From Limnobacter olei (GTDB lineage: Bacteria > Pseudomonadota > Gammaproteobacteria > Burkholderiales > Burkholderiaceae_B): a stretch of 49,904 nt of DNA. Under the pieces are notes generated by a model. That model did not search any database, was not told where the DNA came from, and saw only the letters and a program-made list of their open reading frames with translations. This document shows positions 1 to 8,379 of this stretch, one piece after another. The DNA lies in assembly GCF_029087225.1 (NCBI RefSeq), contig NZ_JARFJD010000024.1, positions 1 through 49,904 of the forward strand. Direction: 5' to 3'. The number at the start of each line of letters is the position of its first letter. The first letter of the stretch is position 1. A program made the position numbers and the translations under genes.

Positions 1-136
1 ATTACATATAGGTGTTTAGGTGTCTGCACAATTTTCAGAACGAAGCTGTTTGGTCCCAAGTGGTGTTCGTTTCATGCGATTTTGCACTTATTCCTATATC
101 TTCTCTGCTTTCTGTTTGTTTACCTTGGAATTGAAG

Positions 137-1156
137 TTGAAGTATCTTCTTGATCATCGGTCACGGTTTATTTTTGGCCTATTGCTTCTTCTTATCCCGT
201 TTACCGTTTGCGCTGATAAAGACGTTTCTCGATACCAGCAACTAAATACCCACTTTCACCAAACACTGTCTACGCATGAAACACGGCTAGAATCAAAATT
301 TCATTCCGTACTCGCGGTTGCTGAAACGGATGAAGAGAGGGCCTGGCTGGTCTACCGATGGGTTACTTATCATTTCAAGCATGACGCGGGCTTGGCCAGC
401 AGGATTGGAGATCCGTCACAACATTCACTTGAGAAACTTCACAGGCTTGCGGGCGGTAGTTGTGCGGTTTATGCCGATGTGACTCATCGTTTGATGCAAA
501 TGGCGGGCCTTGAGGTAAAGACAATTTATGGTTTTGTGAAAGGTGGTCCTGCAACATCGCACCGCAATGGCAAACCTGTCAATCATGTGTGGAATGCAGT
601 CAAAGTCGATGGTGTTTGGAAGGTAGTCGATTCCACTTGGGGGGCTGGTTTTGTGGGTCGACAAGGGTTTCAATCGCTACACAGTGATCTGTTTTTTCTT
701 CTTCCGCCAGAAAAAGCGGTGTTAAGTCATTATGACGGCGCTGATGAATTGGGTTACCAGCGGGCATTTGCCGTTAACCAGTCGTTGTTTGCCAAATTGC
801 CCGACGATGCCTTGTATGCAGCTGCGATGGGGGTGGATCCAAAATTAATAGTCGATGCTGTGCGAAGGGAGCCCCGTTTTAATCTGGTGTCGACCTTTGA
901 TTTACCTCCAGATGCTTTGCGAGTGATGTCGGCGCCCGTAAGTGGTGTGCTTGAACGCAGGGAACACCGTTTTGTTCTCGAGTCTGCAGTTTTTGAAGAA
1001 TTGATGATTGTTCAGGGAAAGTCATGGAGACCACTGAAGAAAAGTGGCAAGGTTCATTCCCTGATTCTTGTTCCGAGTCAGGGAGAGTTGCTGGTCATGG
1101 GGCGACGTCCAAAGCAACATGAGTTTGAGGCTTTGTTGGGTTATCGAGTCAAGTGA
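137..1156 (+). CDS. Exported transglutaminase-like (cysteine protease fold) protein
   Basis: The protein has a transglutaminase-like domain of the kind found in bacterial kyphoscoliosis-peptidase-like proteins. The expected catalytic triad is visible: Cys in GGSCAVYADV, His in VNHVWNAVKVDG and Asp in VVDSTWGAG. A hydrophobic stretch (FIFGLLLLLIPFTV, then CADKD) after a short basic segment looks like a signal peptide, so it probably acts in the periplasm. I chose the TTG at 137 because GGA lies 7 bases upstream and this start leaves a signal peptide of normal length. The frame is open to GTG at 20 and also has ATG at 74, and both would add an odd hydrophobic leader. The C-terminal 150 residues match nothing I know. 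Substrate and pathway are unknown. One sampled 60-base row is only about 40% G+C. It converges on the next gene with one base between the stops. Confidence 0.7.
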   Translation: MKYLLDHRSRFIFGLLLLLIPFTVCADKDVSRYQQLNTHFHQTLSTHETRLESKFHSVLAVAETDEERAWLVYRWVTYHFKHDAGLASRIGDPSQHSLEKLHRLAGGSCAVYADVTHRLMQMAGLEVKTIYGFVKGGPATSHRNGKPVNHVWNAVKVDGVWKVVDSTWGAGFVGRQGFQSLHSDLFFLLPPEKAVLSHYDGADELGYQRAFAVNQSLFAKLPDDALYAAAMGVDPKLIVDAVRREPRFNLVSTFDLPPDALRVMSAPVSGVLERREHRFVLESAVFEELMIVQGKSWRPLKKSGKVHSLILVPSQGELLVMGRRPKQHEFEALLGYRVK

Positions 1157-1157
1157 T

Positions 1158-2363
1158 TCAAGTGCCTTCGAGAAAGGCGTGCGTTATTGCCAGCCATGCT
1201 TTAACACCAAGCGGAAGTATTTTGTCATTGAAGTCATAGCTTGGGTTGTGCAGCGTGCAGGGCCCAATGCCATGTCCGTGAGTGCGATGACCTCCATCGC
1301 CATTGCCTATCCAAAGATATGCCCCAGGTTTGTGTTGAAGCATGAATGCAAAGTCTTCCGCGCCCATGGTCGGAGGAAGGTTGGCGTGAACTGCAGTTAC
1401 TTCAGGCACTCGCTTCAAGGCATTCTTTGCCAGTTCGGCCATTTCCGCCGAATTGATGGTGGGCGGGTACTTGCGTTCAAACTCCATTTCAGCAGTTGCA
1501 CCGAAGGCCGCGCAGAGCTCGGTGCTGAGCTTGCTCATTTGCTGTTCAATCAAATCCAGCGTTTCAATGCTGAAGGTACGAACAGTGCCCTGCAATATCG
1601 CATGGTCGGGTATCACATTGATTGCTTCCCCCGCCTGAATCTGGGTGACAGACAATACGGCTGGCTCCACAGGCTTGCAGCTTCTGCTGACAATGGTTTG
1701 GAAAGCGAGGATCAGTTGTGCAGCGATAACCACTGGGTCTATACCGAGGTCTGGCATCGCAGCATGCGCGCCTTTGGCCAGAATTTTTACTGAAAATTCA
1801 TTGCTCGATGCCATGACCGCACCGGTGTGTGCAGCAAACTCGCCCTCTCGCAGACCGGGCCAGTTGTGCATGGCAAACACCGCATCAACTGGGTAGCGCT
1901 GAAACAGGCCGTCGTCAATCATGCGTTGGGCACCGGCTCCGCCTTCTTCTGCAGGCTGGAAAATAAGGGCAACACTGCCTTTGAAGTTGGGGTTTTCTGC
2001 GATTTCCTGCGCGGCTCCCAGCAGCATGGCCACATGGCCATCGTGACCGCAAGCATGCATTTTCCCGGGATGGCGGGAGGCGTGCGGAAACTGGTTGCGC
2101 TCCTGAATGGGTAATGCGTCCATGTCGGCGCGAAGGCCGATCATTTTGCCTGATCCTAGTCTGCCTTGAATAAAGCCCACCACCCCAGTTTGTCCTATGC
2201 CGGTTTCCACTGTGTATCCAAGTTCAGCAAGCCGCTTGGCGACGATATCAGCGGTACGGTTTTCTTCGTAACGCAATTCAGGGTGGGCGTGGATGTCTCG
2301 ACGGGTATTGACCCAGGATTCAATTTTGCTCGGATTCACAACAAACTTCGCTGGTTGGTACAA
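1158..2363 (-). CDS. M20 family amidohydrolase (hippurate hydrolase/aminoacylase-like)
   Basis: This is a zinc amidohydrolase of the M20D peptidase family, which removes N-acyl groups from amino acids (hippurate, N-acetyl amino acids or indole-acetyl conjugates). The opening RRDIHAHPELRYEE, the metal motif GLRADMDALP, the MHACGHDGHVAMLLG motif, the catalytic FQPAEEGGAGA with paired glutamates, and a late GAEDFAFML are all present in the right order. Its length of about 400 residues is typical. The likely start is TTG at 2363, because a stop lies two codons upstream. GTG at 2339 is an alternative. It is transcribed away from the lipoprotein gene at 2445, so the roughly 80-base gap probably holds divergent promoters. 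The true substrate cannot be read from the sequence. Confidence 0.88.
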   Translation of the reverse strand: MYQPAKFVVNPSKIESWVNTRRDIHAHPELRYEENRTADIVAKRLAELGYTVETGIGQTGVVGFIQGRLGSGKMIGLRADMDALPIQERNQFPHASRHPGKMHACGHDGHVAMLLGAAQEIAENPNFKGSVALIFQPAEEGGAGAQRMIDDGLFQRYPVDAVFAMHNWPGLREGEFAAHTGAVMASSNEFSVKILAKGAHAAMPDLGIDPVVIAAQLILAFQTIVSRSCKPVEPAVLSVTQIQAGEAINVIPDHAILQGTVRTFSIETLDLIEQQMSKLSTELCAAFGATAEMEFERKYPPTINSAEMAELAKNALKRVPEVTAVHANLPPTMGAEDFAFMLQHKPGAYLWIGNGDGGHRTHGHGIGPCTLHNPSYDFNDKILPLGVKAWLAITHAFLEGT

Positions 2364-2444
2364 GCATTAAGAATCGCAGGTTTTGCTCACTGTGGCAATC
2401 GCTGTGCTTTACTATGAATATTCTTTATGCAAGGTAGGGCAGGA

Positions 2445-3536
2445 ATGATTCGGCGCAGTATGTTGTCGGGCTTGTGGTTGGTGAGCGCTTTTCTATTGAA
2501 TGCTTGCAGCACGGGTTCTTATTTTTGGCAGGCCACCACGGGTCACCTGCGTGTTCTTGGGGCTGCAGAGAACATTGATGAAGTGTTGTTGCGTCCCGAT
2601 CTTTCGGGGAAGTTGCGCACTCAATTGCAATATGTCCAGGAAATACGGGAGTTTTCTGTGGTGCAACTGGGGCTTCCTGACAATCGGAGTTATCGCACTT
2701 ATGCTGACTTGAATCGCGCCTATGCGGTGTGGAATGTGGTCGCTTCCCAGCCAGACAGTTTGACTTTGGAAACCTGGTGTTTCCCTTTAATCGGTTGTAT
2801 TTCTTACAAGGGCTTTTATTCGGAGTCTCGCGCAGTGGCCCTGGCGGATGACCTTCGTAAACAGGGCTTGGATGTGGCGGTGCTGGGTGTGCCTGCGTAC
2901 TCCACCTTGGGTTTTACGCCCGACCCGGTTTTGAATACGTTTGTGAATTATCCGGCAGGTGAATTGGCCAGGCTGGTTTTTCATGAGCTAGCGCACCAGG
3001 TGGTTTACATTGCCGACGACACCATGTTCAACGAGAGCTTTGCGACGGCTATTGAGGAATTGGGGGTGATTGCCTGGCTTGCCCAACCTGGGCGGGAGGT
3101 GCTGAAGGCGCAGTATGATCTATTCGATTCACGCAGAAATGCCTTCCGGCTTATGTTGGCGCGTGCTCGCGATGATTTGGAACGGATTTATGAGAACAGC
3201 AATAGGCTGGACATGCGGCAGGTGTTGAGATTGAAAGAGCAGCGTTTCGAGCAGTTGCTGGTTGACTACGATGCATTAAAGGAGTCTTGGGGCGGATGGA
3301 CCGGTTATGACCGGTTTATGGCTGAGGATTTGAATAATGCAAAGTTGGGTGTGTCTGGCCTGTACACTCAGTATGTGCCTGCATTCAAGGCTTTGCATAA
3401 ACTCTGCGGTCAAAGCTTTCAACGTTTTTATGCAGCCACCGAAATGTTGGGTGAATTCTCCCGAGAACAGCGTGAAATACTGCTGGCCGAGTTGCAGCGC
3501 GCCGAGCCTTTGTCTTTTGGCTTTAAATGTTTATGA
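2445..3536 (+). CDS. Predicted aminopeptidase lipoprotein (Aminopep/DUF2265 family)
   Basis: The family is called a predicted aminopeptidase (Pfam Aminopep, COG4324), with a gluzincin-like motif. Here it reads LARLVFHELAHQVVYI, followed about 15 residues later by FNESFATAIEELG, which supplies the expected downstream glutamate. The N-terminus MIRRSMLSGLWLVSAFLLNAC is a lipoprotein signal with lipobox LNAC, so the mature enzyme should be anchored to the outer membrane facing the periplasm. I chose ATG 2445 over ATG 2427 because AGGG lies 5 bases upstream. The stop overlaps the convergent amidotransferase gene by six bases. Its physiological substrate is not known to me. Confidence 0.82.
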   Translation: MIRRSMLSGLWLVSAFLLNACSTGSYFWQATTGHLRVLGAAENIDEVLLRPDLSGKLRTQLQYVQEIREFSVVQLGLPDNRSYRTYADLNRAYAVWNVVASQPDSLTLETWCFPLIGCISYKGFYSESRAVALADDLRKQGLDVAVLGVPAYSTLGFTPDPVLNTFVNYPAGELARLVFHELAHQVVYIADDTMFNESFATAIEELGVIAWLAQPGREVLKAQYDLFDSRRNAFRLMLARARDDLERIYENSNRLDMRQVLRLKEQRFEQLLVDYDALKESWGGWTGYDRFMAEDLNNAKLGVSGLYTQYVPAFKALHKLCGQSFQRFYAATEMLGEFSREQREILLAELQRAEPLSFGFKCL

Positions 3537-4334
3537 AAGCAGGCAGTGGCCGTTTTTCAACACAGGTCTGCCATCCTCGAACACCAAAAAGGATTGCGGC
3601 TCGAAGGGTGTCCATACCTCGTCGTTCGTGAGCGCCGAGGTTGCAATTACCGCAACCCGATCGTTCTGTGTGGTTACGGCACCAAAGTCGACTTGAATGT
3701 CGCAATCAACCAAATGCGCGGCTTTGAACGGATGAGCGCGAACGATGTACTCCAGCTTGGTGGAGCAATGCGTGTACATGGCCTGCCCGTTGGAGAGCAG
3801 CATGTTGAAGGTGCCGTGTTGAGCGATTTTCGAACACACAGGGCGAAGCACTTCATCGACTTCAGCGACGCTGGGGCGATTGCTTGCAGTACGGTAGCCA
3901 AACTCATTTTTCAGGGTTTGTAGCAATAGGCAGAATGCGAGTTCGCTGTCAGTTTCTCCGATGGGTAAAAAGTCGCCTTGAAGGTGTGGATTGAAATCTT
4001 TCAGATCGCCGTTGTGAGCAAAAACCCAGGCTTGTCCCCAAAGTTCCCGAATGAATGGATGGCAGTTTTGAAGTTTGACCTGCCCTACTGTGGCTTTGCG
4101 GATATGGGATATCACGTTGTAGGAGCGGATGGGGTAGTTCCGGATTAATTCCGCCACTGGAGAATCAGAGGCGGGGCGGTGATCGATGAAACATCTTGCC
4201 GCGGAGCCTTCAAAAAATGCGATACCCCAGCCGTCGGCATGTTCATCGGTCAGGCCGCCTCGTTTGGCAAACCCTTCAAATGAAAATTGGATGTCGGTTG
4301 GCGTGTTGCAGTTCATGCCGAGCAATTGACACAT
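3531..4334 (-). CDS. Class II glutamine amidotransferase (YafJ-like)
   Basis: The protein starts MCQLLGMNC, placing the N-terminal nucleophile cysteine at residue 2, to be exposed when the first methionine is removed. Further class II amidotransferase (Ntn hydrolase) hallmarks are HADGWGIAFFE, NVISHIRKAT, WVFAHNGDL and GETDSELAFCLLL. The length of 267 residues fits stand-alone YafJ-type proteins, which have only the glutaminase domain and whose acceptor partner is unknown. It is divergent from the glycerate kinase gene. The intervening 52 bases (4335-4386) are very A+T-rich and probably hold both promoters, though I cannot pick clear boxes. Confidence 0.88.
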   Translation of the reverse strand: MCQLLGMNCNTPTDIQFSFEGFAKRGGLTDEHADGWGIAFFEGSAARCFIDHRPASDSPVAELIRNYPIRSYNVISHIRKATVGQVKLQNCHPFIRELWGQAWVFAHNGDLKDFNPHLQGDFLPIGETDSELAFCLLLQTLKNEFGYRTASNRPSVAEVDEVLRPVCSKIAQHGTFNMLLSNGQAMYTHCSTKLEYIVRAHPFKAAHLVDCDIQVDFGAVTTQNDRVAVIATSALTNDEVWTPFEPQSFLVFEDGRPVLKNGHCLLS

Positions 4335-4386
4335 GGTTTAATTGGTAAATTGTTGATTAATTGATTTTTATTTTAAGAGACTTTTC

Positions 4387-5733
4387 ATGTCTGAGAAGGA
4401 TGATTTTTACAAAGACCTTTTAACTGAGGTTTTTGACGTGGGTGTTTTGGCTGCCCAGCCCGAGCAAGCATTGAAGGAAGCTTGGCACGAGCAAATCATG
4501 CCTTGGTTGAGCCAGTTGGCCCCGGAGCGCGAGCGCGTGTGGGTTTTTGGTGCAGGCAAGGCGGCGGCATCCATGGCCAAAGCCCTGGAGGGTGTAGCTG
4601 GATCTTCAGAAAAACTGCAAGGGTTTGTTGTAACCCGGCGCGGACATGAGGTGAAGACTTCAACCATTGAGGTGGTTCAGGCTGCGCACCCAGTGCCGGA
4701 TGAAGATGGACAGCGTGCTGCGCGCAGACTACACAAGGCCGTTTCGGAAGTGCCTTCCAGTGATGCTGTAATCGCGCTTGTATCGGGCGGCGGTTCAAGT
4801 TTGCTCAGCGTGCCTGTGCGCGATATTCCCTTCGTTGATTTGCAGCAGTTGAACCGTGCTTTGTTGACATGTGGTGCACCGATCGACGAGATGAATATTG
4901 TACGCAAGCATGTGACGCAAACGTTGGGGGGGCAGTTGGCGCAAGTTTGTCGTGCGCCGGTGTTTCAGTTGTTGATATCGGATGTACCGGGAGATGATCC
5001 CTCCTCAATTGCTTCAGGCCCATTTAGTCCGGATGAGAGTACTTTTCACGACGCCATGGAGGTAATCAAGCGTTGGGCGGTGCAAGTGCCACACTCAATT
5101 GCCAGGTATCTCGAGAAAGGGATAAAGGGTGCGGTGCCTGATACACCCAAGCGGAGTTCGCTGGTTTTTCGCAAAGTGAAAACCCATTTGCTGGCCAGCA
5201 ATTTGAAGTCGTTGAATGCTGTAACCCAACACCTTGAGGTCAAGGGATACAAGGTTCTGAACCTTGGTGACACTTTGGAGGGTGAGGCACGAGATGTGGC
5301 GCAGGTGCATGCAGCTATTGCCAGACAAGCAGCCATGGGACAAGGGGGCTGGCCTGCTGCTCCGTTGGCGATTATCAGTGGCGGTGAATGTACTGTAACC
5401 CTCAATGACACGCAGTTGAGGCAAGCGCGGGGTGGGCGAAATTCCGAATTTTTGTTGGCTTTGGCTTTTTACCTTCGGGATTTGAGCGCACCTGTTGAGG
5501 TTGCAGCAATTGCGGCAGACACGGACGGGATTGACGGTATTGGCGGGCATGCCGGCGCTTTGATGTTGCCCGGCGACAGGCAGCGCTGCAAGGTGGCCAA
5601 GCTTGCGCCTCAGTTGCACTTGGATCAACACACCAGTTACGACTACTTTAAACGCCTGGATCGATTGTTGATGACGGGGCCCACGATGACCAATGTGAAT
5701 GACCTGAGGATTATTCTGATCGGCAAGCCCTGA
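4387..5733 (+). CDS. Glycerate 2-kinase (DUF4147 plus MOFRL domains)
   Basis: The protein belongs to the type 2 glycerate kinase family (GckA/TtuD), often mislabelled hydroxypyruvate reductase, which phosphorylates D-glycerate to 2-phosphoglycerate. The N-terminal DUF4147 domain shows VWVFGAGKAAASMAKALE and ALVSGGGSSLLSVP, and PGDDPSSIASGPF lies in the middle. The C-terminal MOFRL domain shows ISGGECTV, ARGGRNSEFLLAL and AADTDGIDG. At 448 residues it has full family length. It is followed after 61 bases by pyrC, so co-transcription is possible although the two pathways are unrelated. A TAAAAT sequence just before pyrC suggests that gene may also have its own promoter. Confidence 0.9.
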   Translation: MSEKDDFYKDLLTEVFDVGVLAAQPEQALKEAWHEQIMPWLSQLAPERERVWVFGAGKAAASMAKALEGVAGSSEKLQGFVVTRRGHEVKTSTIEVVQAAHPVPDEDGQRAARRLHKAVSEVPSSDAVIALVSGGGSSLLSVPVRDIPFVDLQQLNRALLTCGAPIDEMNIVRKHVTQTLGGQLAQVCRAPVFQLLISDVPGDDPSSIASGPFSPDESTFHDAMEVIKRWAVQVPHSIARYLEKGIKGAVPDTPKRSSLVFRKVKTHLLASNLKSLNAVTQHLEVKGYKVLNLGDTLEGEARDVAQVHAAIARQAAMGQGGWPAAPLAIISGGECTVTLNDTQLRQARGGRNSEFLLALAFYLRDLSAPVEVAAIAADTDGIDGIGGHAGALMLPGDRQRCKVAKLAPQLHLDQHTSYDYFKRLDRLLMTGPTMTNVNDLRIILIGKP

Positions 5734-5794
5734 GAAAGTTCGGGCAATCTGCGTGAGGTAAAATACAGGTCGTTCCAAACTTTATCTGGCCCTC

Positions 5795-6916
5795 ATGATT
5801 CAGACCATTCAAATTGCTCCGCCCGATGATTGGCATTTGCACCTTCGCGACGGTGAGGCGCTAGAACATGTTATTGCAGCGACGGCATTGAATTTCAGAC
5901 GTGCGATTGTGATGCCCAATTTGAAGCCGCCTGTGACCACGGTTGATCAAGCCGTGGCTTATCGTCAGCGTATTCTGGATTCCGTAGAGAAAGCTTGTAG
6001 CACGGGCGATTATTCCGCGGAGGAACAGGCCGTCATGCGTTTGTTTGAACCCCTGATGGTGCTTTATCTGACCGGTGCGACCAGCCCGCAGGAAATTGAG
6101 AAAGCGGCCAACAGTGGTGTAGTGCGAGCAGTGAAGTTGTACCCAGCTGGCGCGACCACAAATTCTGAAGCTGGTGTTTCCGATTTGCTGGGCCAGTGTG
6201 GTGCCGTGTTGCAGGCCATGGAGCTTCATGGTTTGCCTTTGCTAGTACATGGTGAAGTGACGGATGCGGATGTGGATGTGTTTGATCGCGAAGCCGCATT
6301 TGTAGAAACAGTGATGAAGCCTCTGCGCCGGCAGTTTCCGAATCTGCGTGTGGTGTTTGAGCACATCACCACCGAGCAGGCAGCTAACTTTGTGACAGAA
6401 AATTCTGGCCGTGATGCGCAGGGCAGGTTGCTGCTTGCGGCGACCATTACACCTCAGCATTTGCTTTACAACCGCAACGCTTTGTTCAAGGGTGGGTTAC
6501 AGCCCCATTGGTATTGCCTGCCAGTGTTGAAGCGCGAGGTGCATCGCAAGGCACTGTTGAAAGCGGCAACCAGTGGTTTGCCGCAGTTTTTCCTGGGCAC
6601 AGACAGTGCTCCGCACGCCAGGCATTTGAAAGAAATGTCATGTGGTTGTGCTGGTTGCTATTCAGCACCCTATGCGATGGCCATGTACGCTGAAGCTTTT
6701 GAGCAGATGGGGGCATTGGATAGCGTTGAGCTGTTTGAAAAGTTTTGCAGTTTGAATGGTCCCGCATTTTACGGTTTGCCTGTTAACGAAGGCGTGTTCG
6801 AGCTACAGCGCAAATCTTTTGAAGTGCCGCAACGGCTGCCTTTTGTGACCGAAAGTGGGATTGTTCCTTTGAGGGCAGGAGAGGTGCTGGATTGGACTGT
6901 TACCCGTCTTCGGTGA
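5795..6916 (+). CDS. pyrC: Dihydroorotase
   Basis: PyrC is a zinc metalloenzyme of the amidohydrolase superfamily that interconverts carbamoyl-aspartate and dihydroorotate in de novo pyrimidine synthesis. The metal-binding DDWHLHLRDG motif lies at residues 11-20. VKLYPAGATTNS carries the lysine expected to be carbamylated and to bridge the two zincs. LLVHGEVTD and VFEHITT supply metal-binding histidines, and FLGTDSAPHARHLKE carries the catalytic aspartate. At 373 residues it is somewhat longer than the E. coli enzyme because of an insertion after residue 60. The stop is four bases before the DUF3025 start, so the two genes are very likely co-transcribed. Confidence 0.96.
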   Translation: MIQTIQIAPPDDWHLHLRDGEALEHVIAATALNFRRAIVMPNLKPPVTTVDQAVAYRQRILDSVEKACSTGDYSAEEQAVMRLFEPLMVLYLTGATSPQEIEKAANSGVVRAVKLYPAGATTNSEAGVSDLLGQCGAVLQAMELHGLPLLVHGEVTDADVDVFDREAAFVETVMKPLRRQFPNLRVVFEHITTEQAANFVTENSGRDAQGRLLLAATITPQHLLYNRNALFKGGLQPHWYCLPVLKREVHRKALLKAATSGLPQFFLGTDSAPHARHLKEMSCGCAGCYSAPYAMAMYAEAFEQMGALDSVELFEKFCSLNGPAFYGLPVNEGVFELQRKSFEVPQRLPFVTESGIVPLRAGEVLDWTVTRLR

Positions 6917-6919
6917 GCG

Positions 6920-7822
6920 GTGGTGGCAGACTCAGCAGGTAGCCCTTGGCTATGGCCCTATGGTGAAAACCGTGCCCGTTTTGATTCTCGACTTGATCAT
7001 GAGGGCGCTGTTTCCCGTCGTTTGAATGATCTGCGTGGTGAGCTGGTTGGGGCCACCCCCGCTTTTTTGCATTCAACCGAAAATTTGGGGGCGCTCGAAT
7101 ACGAGCGCCTTGTGCAAACTGGCCAGATCCCGACACGAGATATTTCCCACGATTGGTACAACGGCCAAGTTTGGTTGGCCTTTCCCAAAGTGAAGCAACT
7201 GATCAATGCGCTTCATGTACAGGACGCCTGTTGCTCTGCGGGCCAAACAGGGGGTTTATCTGGCAACGGTCGAAGTCGATTGCGCGATGCCCTGACTTTG
7301 TTTGATGAAAGCGGTGCGCTTTTTTTGACCACGGAGTGGTCGCTATGCACGGCCTTGTTACAGCACGACTGGAAAACCTTGCTGCTTGATCAGCGAGAAA
7401 GCTGGAGTACCCGTGCCAGGGTTTTATTGTTGGGGCACGGTTTGCTCGATAGCATGAGCAAAGCTCACAAAGGTTTGTGTGCAAAGGTGGTGCCCGTGCA
7501 GGTACCTTCCCTTAACATGGAATTGCCTGAGTTGCAGCGATTGATGTTGTTGGTGGTTGAACAACTTCGCGCCCCCGGTAACTTAAGCCCCCTGCCGGTG
7601 ATGGGGGTTCCTGGCTGGTTTCGCGATTCTGAGCAACCTGGCTTTTATGAAGACTCTGCTGTTTTTCGCGCGAAGCCAACACGTCGGGTTTCTTCACCCG
7701 ATGAAAGATTGGCTTTTGTTTGGGATGGGTCTACACTTGCTCTCGGAAAGTGCGTCGGACAATCGCTGCCTGAATTTCAGGGGGAGGAAAGTCCGGACTC
7801 CAGTGAGCACGGTGCTGGTTAA
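6920..7822 (+). CDS. DUF3025 family protein overlapping the start of rnpB
   Basis: I recognise this as DUF3025, a proteobacterial family of unknown function. The telling blocks are GQIPTRDISHDWYNGQVWL, LRDALTLFDESGALFL, a lysine/tryptophan-rich DWKTLLLDQRESW, LLLGHGLLDSM and the C-terminal VMGVPGWFRDSE with FYEDSAVFRAKPTRR. No signal peptide or membrane segment is seen. The start is GTG at 6920, three bases after the pyrC stop. The conserved part ends near base 7690, and the last 40 or so codons run through the rnpB promoter and 77 bases of rnpB itself. The tail is therefore probably unconserved and constrained by the RNA gene. Confidence 0.82.
   Translation: MVADSAGSPWLWPYGENRARFDSRLDHEGAVSRRLNDLRGELVGATPAFLHSTENLGALEYERLVQTGQIPTRDISHDWYNGQVWLAFPKVKQLINALHVQDACCSAGQTGGLSGNGRSRLRDALTLFDESGALFLTTEWSLCTALLQHDWKTLLLDQRESWSTRARVLLLGHGLLDSMSKAHKGLCAKVVPVQVPSLNMELPELQRLMLLVVEQLRAPGNLSPLPVMGVPGWFRDSEQPGFYEDSAVFRAKPTRRVSSPDERLAFVWDGSTLALGKCVGQSLPEFQGEESPDSSEHGAG
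7709..7737 (+). promoter_or_regulatory. Promoter of rnpB, inside the DUF3025 coding region
   Basis: TTGGCT (7709-7714) and TACACT (7732-7737) are 17 bases apart, a good sigma-70-type pair. The predicted start is near 7744-7746, which coincides with the 5' base of the RNase P P1 helix. The promoter lies wholly in the last 40 codons of the DUF3025 gene. Confidence 0.6.
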
Positions 7823-8147
7823 CCACCAGGCGCTATAAGGTTTTGGCAACAAAACTCAAGGCGACGGAAAGTGCAACAGAAAACACACCGCCGATGGAAA
7901 GGCAACTTTCACAGGCAAGGGCGAACCGGAGGTGTAAGAGACCCCCGCAGGCTTGGCAACAAGGCTGGCTAGGTAAACCCCACTTGGAGCAACACCAAAT
8001 AGGCGCGCAGGCGCTTTAAGCGCCAACGGCGCTCCCCGAGCGCGCGGGTAGGTGGCTTGAGCTGAAGAGTAATTTTCAGCCTAGAGGAATGATTGTCACT
8101 TTGGCTGCAAAGCCATTGAACAGAATCCGGCTTACAGGCGCGCTTTC
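7746..8147 (+). ncRNA. rnpB: RNase P RNA (type A)
   Basis: This is the catalytic RNA of ribonuclease P, which trims the 5' leader from tRNA precursors. The signature GAGGAAAGTCCGGACTCC lies at 7784-7801. It is followed by the conserved cores GTGCAACAGAAAACACACCG, GCAAACCCCACTTGGAGCAA-like sequence near 7973-7992, CCAAATAGG, GAGGAATGATTGTC near 8083-8097, and CAGAATCCGGCTTA near 8121-8134. The ends were set by the P1 helix: GAAAGTGCG (7746-7754) pairs over nine positions with CGCGCTTTC (8139-8147), with one G-U pair. A G+C-rich hairpin around 8010-8045 fits the P12 arm. The first 77 bases also encode the C-terminus of the DUF3025 protein. I see no clear intrinsic terminator directly after 8147. 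Confidence 0.96.
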
Positions 8148-8305
8148 TACTCCCCCTCATCAAGATTTAATCCCACGGCTTTTTCTTAAGACATTACTTT
8201 CAGTGTTGTCTTTATGCTCTTATTTTTTCAGTCATTTTTTCTTGATTAAATTCTTCAAAGTACTTCTAAGTCCTTGGTTGTAAAGCGTTTTCTCGAGAGA
8301 ACTGC
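8148..8305. other. Spacer between rnpB and the mraZ promoter
   Basis: About 160 A+T-rich bases with pyrimidine runs on the plus strand. I see no convincing gene, hairpin terminator or RNA here. The T-rich stretches at 8178-8186 and 8220-8240 could help end rnpB transcription without a strong stem. Confidence 0.4.
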
Positions 8306-8334
8306 TTGACCACCCATTTCATAATGCGTAAAGT
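8306..8334 (+). promoter_or_regulatory. Promoter of the mraZ division and cell wall cluster
   Basis: TTGACC (8306-8311) and TAAAGT (8329-8334) are separated by 17 bases, giving a good sigma-70-type promoter with a start predicted near 8341. It is the only clear promoter before mraZ and so probably feeds much of the cluster. Its -10 box touches the first of four MraZ-type repeats. Confidence 0.6.
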
Positions 8335-8372
8335 GGTGATTCGTGGGGATTTGTGTGACTTTGTGGGAATTT
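8333..8372 (+). promoter_or_regulatory. MraZ operator: four 10-base direct repeats
   Basis: Four units, GTGGTGATTC, GTGGGGATTT, GTGTGACTTT and GTGGGAATTT, start at 8333, 8343, 8353 and 8363, exactly one per 10 bases. MraZ proteins are known to bind tandem TGGGN-type boxes separated by five bases just upstream of their own gene. The array overlaps the -10 box and the predicted start, so autorepression by MraZ is the natural reading. The third unit is the most diverged. Confidence 0.8.
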
Positions 8373-8379
8373 AATTCGC

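Noticed and set aside
1068-1793. 241-codon open frame on the plus strand
   Set aside because: It is opposite the M20 amidohydrolase, whose zinc motifs are complete. The plus frame shows no domain.
8010-8045. G+C-rich inverted repeat considered as a terminator or REP element
   Set aside because: It lies inside rnpB and fits the P12 arm of RNase P RNA.
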